NCBI GenBank assembly: GCA_009391605.1
Contig: VFGQ01000047.1
Location: forward strand, 1 to 5,022
Length of the DNA stretch: 5,022 bases
Direction of reading: 5' to 3'
From: SAR202 cluster bacterium
GTDB lineage: Bacteria; Chloroflexota; Dehalococcoidia; SAR202; GCA-002694895
Under the pieces are notes generated by a model that had not been told where the DNA came from, made no database searches, and was given only the letters and a program-made list of their open reading frames with translations. The first letter of the stretch is position 1, and each line of letters begins with the position of its first letter. The position numbers and the translations under genes were made by a program. Shown piece after piece: positions 1-4,692 of the stretch.

Positions 1-509
1 CCTGGGCTTACCGTCAGTGGAGATGAGAGAACTGTTGATGGTGATGGTGATGGTGATGGTGATGGTGATGGTGATGGTGATGGTGAAGAATTAGGAGTTC
101 CGGATTTTTTTGTACCGTACTTACTTCTGCCTCGATTTCTATCTGCCACGCCTTCCGTGTCAAGAGCTCCTCTTATAATATGGTATCTGACTCCTGGCAA
201 ATCTTTTACCCGTCCGCCTCTTATTAGTACTACAGAATGTTCCTGTAAATTATGTCCCTCTCCAGGTATGTATGCTGTTACTTCCATGCTATTAGTTAAT
301 CGTACTCTTGCAACTTTTCTAAGAGCAGAGTTAGGTTTTTTAGGTGTTTGTGTTCTAACTTGCGTACAAACACCTCTTTTTTGAGGAGAACCAGTATTTC
401 TATAGCCAGAATTTTTTAAGGAATTAAAAGAAAATCTTAAAGCTGGAGATTTATCTTTCCCTCTTTTTGTCTTTCTTCCATTTTTTATTAATTGATTAAT
501 TGTAGGCAT
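1..509 (-). CDS. rpsL: 30S ribosomal protein S12, 3' end outside the window, with abnormal Ser-Pro C-terminal extension
   Basis: This is the universal small-subunit protein S12, which lies at the subunit interface beside the decoding centre and affects translational accuracy. The ATG at 509-507 begins [11 protein letters not shown], a classic S12 start. Residues 25-41 are the extra loop found in Gram-positive and Chloroflexota-type S12 but absent from E. coli. Core motifs follow: SPQKRGVCT (41-49), [11 protein letters not shown] (55-65), [10 protein letters not shown] (83-92), [13 protein letters not shown] (98-110, with the usually methylthiolated Asp at 103) and GRSKYGTKK (127-135). Family members end about three residues later. 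Here the frame stays open: SGTPNS, then S-(PS)8 at 142-158, then [11 protein letters not shown], and it is still open at base 1, giving at least 31 extra residues. The start has only a weak GGTG (520-517) as Shine-Dalgarno site. A strong promoter lies upstream. rpsG and fusA would be expected downstream, off the left edge. Identity of the core is certain; whether the tail is real is not. Confidence 0.97.
   Translation of the reverse strand, partial: MPTINQLIKNGRKTKRGKDKSPALRFSFNSLKNSGYRNTGSPQKRGVCTQVRTQTPKKPNSALRKVARVRLTNSMEVTAYIPGEGHNLQEHSVVLIRGGRVKDLPGVRYHIIRGALDTEGVADRNRGRSKYGTKKSGTPNSSPSPSPSPSPSPSPSPSTVLSSPLTVSP
37..84. repeat. Hexanucleotide microsatellite, 8 perfect copies of GATGGT
   Basis: Eight uninterrupted GATGGT units fill 37-84 and a partial GA follows. 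In the minus-strand rpsL frame each unit reads as Ser-Pro, giving S-(PS)8 at residues 142-158. Because the unit is six bases, gain or loss of copies by slippage would change tail length without shifting the frame. The other reverse-strand frames would read Thr-Ile or His-His, and the plus strand Asp-Gly, but none of those has gene support. Confidence 0.95.
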
Positions 510-543
510 AAAATAACACCATTTCTGATAAAGGACTAGTAAA

Positions 544-562
544 CTTGTGTAAAAACACGAAG
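544..562 (-). other. Short stem-loop at the 5' end of the rpsL leader
   Basis: On the minus strand the arm CTT-C-GTGT (562-555) pairs with ACAC-AAG (550-544) around a four-base loop, giving seven base pairs with one bulged C. It lies at or just after the predicted start site near 560, so it would form at the extreme 5' end of the str mRNA. If transcription starts at 560 or 558 the outer pairs are partly lost but the GTGT/ACAC core remains. A role in mRNA stability or regulation is only a guess. Confidence 0.4.
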
Positions 563-566
563 AGTT

Positions 567-595
567 ATTATATTTCTATGAGTAGAGGGAGTCAA
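567..595 (-). promoter_or_regulatory. Sigma-70-type promoter of rpsL (str operon)
   Basis: Read on the minus strand, a TTGACT -35 box (595-590) and a perfect TATAAT -10 box (572-567) are separated by exactly 17 bases. This is five of six and six of six matches to the consensus at the optimal spacing. Transcription should start near 560, leaving a leader of about 50 nt before the rpsL ATG at 509. A strong promoter is what a ribosomal-protein operon needs. Confidence 0.85.
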
Positions 596-619
596 CAAAT
601 TTAGACCTCTCATATTATT

Positions 620-653
620 AAAATACATTAAATAGCTAAATTTTATGTATTTT
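620..653. promoter_or_regulatory. AT-rich inverted repeat, possible operator, in the rpsL/acetyltransferase divergent region
   Basis: The arm AAAATACAT (620-628) is a perfect nine-base complement of ATGTATTTT (645-653). After one T-T mismatch (629/644) a further four pairs form (630-633 with 640-643), so 13 of 14 positions pair around a six-base loop. The right arm overlaps TTTTATGTAT (641-650), which recurs exactly at 672-681, 31 bp away or about three helical turns, where it overlaps the TATAAT at 679-684. The dyad lies 24 bp upstream of the rpsL -35 box. There is no T-run typical of a terminator, so a protein-binding site or an UP-like element is more likely. No regulator gene is visible. 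Confidence 0.4.
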
Positions 654-678
654 TACGATTTCTGAAGACATTTTTATG

Positions 679-711
679 TATAATATTTTTTTAGTTTTGA
701 AATTTTAGAAT
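679..711 (+). promoter_or_regulatory. Candidate promoter elements for the acetyltransferase gene
   Basis: There are two possible -10 boxes. A perfect TATAAT at 679-684 would start transcription near 691 and give a 26-nt leader. TAGAAT at 706-711 (five of six matches) would start transcription at about 717-718, essentially on the start codon. Neither has a convincing -35 box, and no Shine-Dalgarno sequence precedes the ATG at 717 in either case. The sequence does not show which one is used. Confidence 0.45.
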
Positions 712-716
712 TTTAT

Positions 717-1148
717 ATGATTAAAATAATTCAGGCTAAGACAGGAATTGAGTTCATTCAAGTCAGAAATATCAGAATAAAAATTTTTGTTATAGAACAA
801 CAAATCCCATGGCGTTGGGAATTTGATATTCATGACGAAAATGCAGTTCATTTAATTGTTATGAATTCAAAAGAAATAATAGGTACCGGTAGATTTTATT
901 GTGATAAATATTCTGGTGATTATAAACTTGGCCGTATGGCTATAGTAGAAACTTACAGAAATCAAGGAATAGGATCAAAGATGCTTATTAAAATAGAAGA
1001 AATTGCCAGGAATAAAAAAGTTCCAAAAATCATTTTAGAAGCACAATCTGATAAATTAGATTTTTATTTTAAACATGGTTACAAAGTACATGGAGACAAA
1101 TATCTGATGGATGGTATTTATCATAATAAAATGTTTAAGGAATTTTGA
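717..1148 (+). CDS. GNAT-family N-acetyltransferase (ElaA/YjcF-like)
   Basis: A 143-residue single-domain acyltransferase, the usual length for the family, expected to use acetyl-CoA in the cytoplasm; the acceptor is unknown. The N-terminal part has RNIRIKIFVIEQQIPW (17-32), matching the 'R..VFV.EQ..P' signature of ElaA/YjcF proteins. Next come HLIVM (45-49), IIGTGRF (54-60) and LGRMAIVETYRNQGIGSKML (71-90). In that last stretch R81-N-Q-G84-I-G86 is the CoA-pyrophosphate-binding loop (Q/R-x-x-G-x-G/A). FYFKHGYKVHG (116-126) is the usual C-terminal 'FY...GY' motif, and MDGIYHNKMFKEF ends the protein much as 'GIPH..M' does in YjcF. The ATG at 717 is the only sensible start because the conserved region begins at once, yet no Shine-Dalgarno site precedes it. 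The gene is monocistronic, divergent from rpsL and convergent with the TPP-enzyme gene. A RimI-like ribosomal-protein acetylase role is conceivable from position alone, but the sequence does not support it. Confidence 0.88.
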   Translation: MIKIIQAKTGIEFIQVRNIRIKIFVIEQQIPWRWEFDIHDENAVHLIVMNSKEIIGTGRFYCDKYSGDYKLGRMAIVETYRNQGIGSKMLIKIEEIARNKKVPKIILEAQSDKLDFYFKHGYKVHGDKYLMDGIYHNKMFKEF

Positions 1149-1160
1149 TTTTTTAATCAA
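1145..1160. terminator. Hairpin shared by two convergent stop codons
   Basis: TTGATT (1145-1150) and AATCAA (1155-1160) form a perfect six-pair stem with a TTTT loop. The stem contains the TGA of the acetyltransferase gene (1146-1148) and, on the other strand, the TGA of the TPP-enzyme gene (1159-1157). The genes are only eight bases apart, so this is the only candidate for bidirectional termination. It is AT-rich and has no U-tract after it, so it would be weak. Confidence 0.4.
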
Positions 1161-2824
1161 TCCCATGCAACTGGTGCTATTCCTTCAATATCAGTTTTCA
1201 CATCAATTACAGAAGGTTTCCCAGACTCTATAGCTTGTTCTAAAGCAGTATTAATTTCATTAGGTTTGTTTACTTCTATACCTACACATCCCATTAATTT
1301 TGCTATTTTTGCAAATTGTCCCTGGTTGAATTTCCACAATTGATCTGATCCGGGTTTTGCTCCGCCGAATATTTCTTCATTCAGATGACGTTCCTGGTTT
1401 AATGATGAATTATTATTAATTACCCAAATTGTATTAATATTGTTTCTTACTGCTGTTTCCAATTCAGTGAGATGATACCAGGCGCCCCCATCCCCGGTAA
1501 AACAAATTACCGGTCTGTCAGGGGCAGCACATTTTGCTCCGATAGCAGCAGGTAAAGCCCATCCTAATGATCCGGCACATCTTATATATGATTGTTCTTC
1601 ATGTTTAAGATCCATCATTGTCCCTGTCCAAATTCCTGAATGACCAGTATCAGAAACTAAGATTGCATCATTAGGTAAGGATTTTGTGAGTTCGTTACTT
1701 AGCCTTTCTGGTCTCATAGGAATTGTGTCTGATTTTAATAAAGGTCCAACTTCATTCTTCCATTCATTAACTAGGTTTTGTATTCTTTTAATCCAGCCTG
1801 TATGAATTTCTTTTTTTTGTGGTATATTGTTAAGGATTTTAGATAGGGTTGCTTTCACATCACCCATAAGTCCAACCTTAATAGGGAAAGATCTTCCTAA
1901 TTCAGCAGGATTAATGTCCAATTGTATTATTGTTGTTCCTTTCCTCGGAAGACGCCAATTATTTGTGATTTGACTTCCAGTATGACTACCTATAAAAAAA
2001 ACTAAATCAGATTCTGCCACAATTTTATTTGCACAGGACCTTGAATAAGATCCCGGAATCCCCACTGCAAGGGGGTGATCGTATGGAAATATTTCTTTTG
2101 CATTAAGAGAAGTTGCCACAGGAATATTTAATTTTTCAGCGATGTTTATCAATTCTTTTCTTGCTCCAGAAATATTAGCTCCCCCTCCTGCTATGATTAC
2201 AGGTTTTTTGGCTTTTATAAGTAGATTGATAGCATTTTTAATTGAATTTGAATCAGGCTCAGGTCTGTAAGAAGGTATTTGCATATATTGAGCTTCAGCA
2301 ATCACTTCTAAATCTGCTTCTTTTGTAATAATTTCGCCTGTAACTCCAGTAATATCTATGTGAGATGGACCAGGAGTTCCTGTTGTAGATTCTCTGAATG
2401 CCTGTCTTATTGTTGTAGGTAATTCATCAACTGTTGTTACCATTGTGTTATATTTTGTTACAGCATTAAATGGATCTATATGGTCAACTTCCTGATATGC
2501 ATGTCTGTTTTGCTCTATCTGAGGTAATCTGCCTGTTAAAGCAATAACTGGTGAACAGGCAAGATAAGCATCTTGAATACCTGCTGCTAAATTCATTCCT
2601 CCAACTGATTGGGCTCCGCATACTCCAACTTTTTTGCTAACTCTTGCATATCCATCTGCCATATATGCTGCCGGTTTTTCTGCATGGGCCATAATTCTTT
2701 TAATACCAAGTCGTTCCATGTCTGGCATTGCATCAGGGATTACAACTGGCATAAAGAAAAAATGAGTCACCCCGTATGCATGAAGGGTTTCTGCTATAAA
2801 TTTAGCTCCCGTCATCTTAGGCAT
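1157..2824 (-). CDS. Thiamine-pyrophosphate-dependent 2-oxo-acid enzyme, acetolactate-synthase/decarboxylase-like
   Basis: A complete 555-residue TPP enzyme of the acetolactate synthase/benzoylformate decarboxylase superfamily, cytoplasmic, needing TPP and Mg. Three domains are visible. The PYR domain (about 1-170) has the cofactor-activating Glu49 in AHAEKPAAYMADGYAR (46-61), then GAQSVGGMNLAAGIQDAYL (70-88), PVIALTGR (92-99) and GPSHIDI (152-158). The central domain (about 190-330) has KKPVIIAGGGA (206-216), IPVATSLNAKEIFP (234-247) and TTIIQLDINPAELGR (297-311). The PP domain (about 370-545) has CAGSLGWALPAAIGAKCAAP (416-435) and the Mg/TPP motif GDGG (444-447), continuing to NNN at 470-472. 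Oddly, the usual FGxPG loop of the PYR domain reads FFMPVVIP (23-30). The substrate cannot be assigned; acetolactate synthase is unlikely because there is no small-subunit gene beside it. It lies 20 bp behind the RraA-like gene, and a strong Shine-Dalgarno site selects this ATG. Confidence 0.92.
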   Translation of the reverse strand: MPKMTGAKFIAETLHAYGVTHFFFMPVVIPDAMPDMERLGIKRIMAHAEKPAAYMADGYARVSKKVGVCGAQSVGGMNLAAGIQDAYLACSPVIALTGRLPQIEQNRHAYQEVDHIDPFNAVTKYNTMVTTVDELPTTIRQAFRESTTGTPGPSHIDITGVTGEIITKEADLEVIAEAQYMQIPSYRPEPDSNSIKNAINLLIKAKKPVIIAGGGANISGARKELINIAEKLNIPVATSLNAKEIFPYDHPLAVGIPGSYSRSCANKIVAESDLVFFIGSHTGSQITNNWRLPRKGTTIIQLDINPAELGRSFPIKVGLMGDVKATLSKILNNIPQKKEIHTGWIKRIQNLVNEWKNEVGPLLKSDTIPMRPERLSNELTKSLPNDAILVSDTGHSGIWTGTMMDLKHEEQSYIRCAGSLGWALPAAIGAKCAAPDRPVICFTGDGGAWYHLTELETAVRNNINTIWVINNNSSLNQERHLNEEIFGGAKPGSDQLWKFNQGQFAKIAKLMGCVGIEVNKPNEINTALEQAIESGKPSVIDVKTDIEGIAPVAWD

Positions 2825-2831
2825 TTTTGAT

Positions 2832-2837
2832 CTCCTT
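2832..2837 (-). promoter_or_regulatory. Shine-Dalgarno site of the TPP-enzyme gene
   Basis: On the minus strand AAGGAG (2837-2832) ends seven bases before the ATG at 2824. This supports Met1 over Met4, which would sit 16 bases away. It lies between the stop codon of the RraA-like gene (2847-2845) and the start, consistent with two-gene translation from one message. Confidence 0.85.
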
Positions 2838-2844
2838 AAAGTAA

Positions 2845-3594
2845 TTATGAATTGTATGGTTTATATATATTTTTTTTATAATCTTCTAACCACTCTTTTG
2901 TAGGCGGGTAATATGTTCCTGGAGGTACATTTTCAGCTTCAGCTCTATTTTTTATATACTCTTCTGCAGATTCATATAATTCGCAGAATTCTACAATTTC
3001 TTCTGCCATATGTTTTGGAACAACAACAACACCATCATCATTACCATAAATAACATCCCCGGGCCTAACTAAAACCCCATCACATTGGATATCTACGTTA
3101 TCTTCATATTCTGTCATTACGTGCCTTGCAGCTTTTGGAGTTCTTCCTGTTGAATAAATCGCGAAACCAAAAGGCTCAACCTGGTCAAAATCTCTCATTC
3201 CACCATCAGTGACAATACCTTCGGCTTTATTCATCTTTAATTGAATTAATTTTACGTCTCCTAGGTTTGCAGCATTACTCTTACCCATGGCATCGCAAAC
3301 AAGCACATCTCCTGGTCCACAGGATCCCATTGCCCTATATTCGGGTGCATTAGCGTTTGGTACTTCAGTTCCGTCAGCACTATAACCTTCTCTGACTTCT
3401 TCTTTTAAATCTGGTCTTTCAGGCAGATACCTCAATGTACGTGCTCTTCCCAATATGATTTTTCCTTTCGTAAGTGGTTTTACATTATCCATCACACAAT
3501 TTTCATATCCTTTTTTGCCTAATGCTGTCCATATCGTAGCCGGAGTAATTCTTTTGTATCTGTTTAATGTTTCCTGTGAAACTTCTTTCCCCAT
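2845..3594 (-). CDS. RraA / HMG-CHA aldolase family protein
   Basis: A complete 249-residue member of the RraA-like family. It includes Mg-dependent 4-hydroxy-4-methyl-2-oxoglutarate / 4-carboxy-4-hydroxy-2-oxoadipate aldolases, which split such acids to pyruvate plus a second oxo-acid and often decarboxylate oxaloacetate. The family's D-x20-R-D active-site motif is present: Asp113 in LGDVK, then Arg134-Asp135 in TDGGMRDFDQV (129-139). Also visible are a conserved N-terminal ITPATIWTALGKKG (16-29), GPGDVLVCDAMG (93-104) for the oxo-acid pocket, and VRPGDVIYGNDDGVVVVP (176-193). At 249 residues it is longer than E. coli RraA (about 161). The extra C-terminal part, with PPGTYYPPTKEWLEDYKKN (224-242), is typical of the enzyme-like subgroup often misnamed 'ribonuclease activity regulator'. 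I therefore favour an aldolase or decarboxylase over an RNase E inhibitor. The start has AAAGGA (3608-3603) eight bases upstream. It is first in an operon with the TPP enzyme. Confidence 0.9.
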   Translation of the reverse strand: MGKEVSQETLNRYKRITPATIWTALGKKGYENCVMDNVKPLTKGKIILGRARTLRYLPERPDLKEEVREGYSADGTEVPNANAPEYRAMGSCGPGDVLVCDAMGKSNAANLGDVKLIQLKMNKAEGIVTDGGMRDFDQVEPFGFAIYSTGRTPKAARHVMTEYEDNVDIQCDGVLVRPGDVIYGNDDGVVVVPKHMAEEIVEFCELYESAEEYIKNRAEAENVPPGTYYPPTKEWLEDYKKNIYKPYNS

Positions 3595-3602
3595 AATTTT
3601 GA

Positions 3603-3629
3603 TCCTTTAATTTGTTAATATAGTTTAAC
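3603..3629 (-). promoter_or_regulatory. Control region of the RraA-TPP operon: Shine-Dalgarno site, possible -10 box and dyad
   Basis: AAAGGA (3608-3603) is a good ribosome-binding site. Further upstream on the minus strand, TATATT (3622-3617) could be the -10 box, but I see no -35 box at proper spacing; TTGAAC at 3639-3634 is only 11 bases away. A perfect dyad GTTAA-N6-TTAAC (3614-3629) overlaps the possible -10 box and also reaches the -35 zone of the divergent gene, so a bound regulator could affect both directions. The dyad is short and may be chance. Confidence 0.4.
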
Positions 3630-3651
3630 TTTAGTTCAATTAATTTATAAT
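3624..3651 (+). promoter_or_regulatory. Promoter of the small membrane protein gene, predicted leaderless
   Basis: A perfect TATAAT occupies 3646-3651. TTTAAC (3624-3629), 16 bases upstream, is a poor -35 box. With the normal six-base gap the transcript would start at 3658, the A of the ATG itself. No Shine-Dalgarno sequence precedes this ATG and the protein contains no other methionine, so leaderless initiation fits. Confidence 0.55.
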
Positions 3652-3657
3652 AATATT

Positions 3658-3942
3658 ATGAACCCAAAAATTTCAAATGAAATAGATAACATATTAAACG
3701 AATCTGAGGAAAAACATTCTTCTGATTCTAAATCTGGCAAGGCATCTTTATTTAAAAGTTATATTTTAAGATTTATTTTAGGATTACTTGTGATTGCTGT
3801 TTTGTTGCTTCCCATTATTGGATTTAGCCTTAAACTTTATTTTTTTAGTACGATAATTTTATTAATTATATTTCTCTTTTATTCATCCAGGAAAACGAAA
3901 CCTAAAGAAGAAAAATGGTGGAGAGGAGAGAGGATAGACTGA
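3658..3942 (+). CDS. Small two-helix membrane protein of unknown function, upstream of ccdA
   Basis: A 94-residue protein I do not recognise. The N-terminal part is hydrophilic and acidic, with NEIDNILNESEEKH (7-20) likely helical, followed by a Ser/Lys-rich linker (21-33). Two hydrophobic segments follow at about 35-56 and 59-75, joined by a very short turn, so they probably form a helical hairpin with both ends in the cytoplasm. The C-terminal part is basic and ends KPKEEKWWRGERID; the tryptophan pair with RG looks like a conserved-type terminal motif and not random sequence. No cysteines or haem motifs are present. The ATG at 3658 is the only Met and sits where the promoter predicts transcription to start. 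The stop lies eight bases before the ccdA ATG, and a purine-rich stretch inside its own end (about 3921-3934) may serve as the ccdA ribosome-binding site. Co-transcription with ccdA is likely; function is not known. Confidence 0.75.
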   Translation: MNPKISNEIDNILNESEEKHSSDSKSGKASLFKSYILRFILGLLVIAVLLLPIIGFSLKLYFFSTIILLIIFLFYSSRKTKPKEEKWWRGERID

Positions 3943-3950
3943 GAAATTAA

Positions 3951-4685
3951 ATGGAAGTTTTGATATTTACTTTTTCTTCTGGTTTAATTGCAGCATTTAA
4001 CCCCTGTGGAGTTCTTATGTTTCCAGCATATGTAGGCTATCAATTAAAATCTATTAATCAAATAGATTCTCAGAAACCTATAATTTTCGCTTTAATTATT
4101 AAAGCACTTAGTCTTGGAATTTTCACATCATTAGGCTTTGTTGTCCTCTTTGGCTTTATGGGCTTGTTATTAGGGCTTTTTGGAAGCTTAATAAGAATAT
4201 GGGTTCCATTGATGGGATTAATAATAGGTGTTTTATTAATTATTATCGGCATTTTTCTTTTAGGATTCAGAGCAAAAATTAATATCCTATTTCTTTCAAG
4301 AGCAAGTTCTATAGGAAGTGGGATTAAAAACCAAAATCTAGGCATGTTTGTCTTTGGCATAGGATATGGAATTGCATCTTTAAGTTGTGCTCTTCCAATT
4401 TACCTTGCTGCAATAGGACTGGTTTTAGGTACAGGACTGGATATTACAAATATAATTTTTAATAGTTTGATTTATGCATTGGGAATGGGAGTTGTAATGA
4501 TATCAACTTCTGTGGGTGTTGTTATATTCAAACATTCTATAAATTCTTTTGTATCAAAAATCAGTAAATCAGTTGAGTATATAGGATCAATTATGATGAT
4601 TGTGGCAGGAGTATTTATAATACATTACTGGCTTTTAGGAACAGGAAGTAATCTTTTTTATGATTCAATTAAAGATATTTTTTAA
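3951..4685 (+). CDS. ccdA: CcdA/DsbD-type thiol-disulfide transmembrane protein (cytochrome c biogenesis family)
   Basis: A 244-residue, almost wholly hydrophobic protein of the size of stand-alone CcdA. The family carries electrons from cytoplasmic thioredoxin across the membrane to extracytoplasmic thiol-disulfide proteins such as ResA/CcsX, mainly for cytochrome c maturation. The signature is FNPCGVLMFPAYVGYQL (16-32), with redox Cys19, and its partner Cys146 lies in SLSCALPIYLAAIG (143-156). These are the only two cysteines, as the mechanism needs. About six membrane segments can be drawn, near 3-27, 44-72, 84-105, 131-160, 165-193 and 208-229, with a loop of about 25 residues between the third and fourth. 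The start is supported because the first helix and motif begin at once. The purine-rich GGAGAGAGGA region (3924-3934) is rather far from the ATG for a Shine-Dalgarno site. No ResA, CcsB or cytochrome gene is in the window, so the electron acceptor is unknown. Confidence 0.88.
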   Translation: MEVLIFTFSSGLIAAFNPCGVLMFPAYVGYQLKSINQIDSQKPIIFALIIKALSLGIFTSLGFVVLFGFMGLLLGLFGSLIRIWVPLMGLIIGVLLIIIGIFLLGFRAKINILFLSRASSIGSGIKNQNLGMFVFGIGYGIASLSCALPIYLAAIGLVLGTGLDITNIIFNSLIYALGMGVVMISTSVGVVIFKHSINSFVSKISKSVEYIGSIMMIVAGVFIIHYWLLGTGSNLFYDSIKDIF

Positions 4686-4690
4686 TATTT
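4673..4690. terminator. Weak AT-rich hairpin at the ccdA/FAH convergence
   Basis: AGATATT (4673-4679) and AATATTT (4684-4690) form seven pairs, one of them G-U, around a TTTT loop. The hairpin spans the ccdA stop codon (4683-4685) and ends three bases before the stop of the opposing FAH-family gene (4695-4693). As at 1145-1160, the stem is made almost only of A and T, so termination strength is doubtful. Confidence 0.3.
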
Positions 4691-4692
4691 AA

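Noticed and set aside
37..84. Poly-His tract or engineered His tag (CATCAC repeat on the minus strand)
   Set aside because: In the rpsL frame the repeat reads Ser-Pro. The His frame has no gene support, and there is no vector-like sequence next to it.
37..84. CRISPR-like array
   Set aside because: The repeats are six bases long and directly adjacent with no spacers, so this is a microsatellite.
1..384. Long plus-strand open frame with an Asp-Gly repeat, resembling a calcium-binding protein
   Set aside because: It is exactly antisense to rpsL, whose protein is unmistakable. Long open frames opposite rpsL are a familiar artefact, and the Asp-Gly run is only the complement of the Ser-Pro repeat.
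1157..2824. Biosynthetic acetolactate synthase (ilvB)
   Set aside because: There is no adjacent small-subunit or ilvC gene, the FGxPG loop is absent, and the neighbour is an aldolase-type gene.
2609..2830. 73-codon plus-strand open frame
   Set aside because: It lies wholly opposite the start of the TPP-enzyme gene, is Cys/His-rich in the manner of antisense translation, and has no ribosome-binding site.
2845..3594. True RraA regulator of RNase E
   Set aside because: The protein is much longer than E. coli RraA, keeps the aldolase D-x20-R-D motif and sits with a TPP enzyme, so an enzymatic role is more likely.
4070..4360. 96-codon minus-strand open frame
   Set aside because: It is antisense to the hydrophobic ccdA coding region; the Pro/Ile/Lys-rich sequence is what such regions give on the opposite strand.
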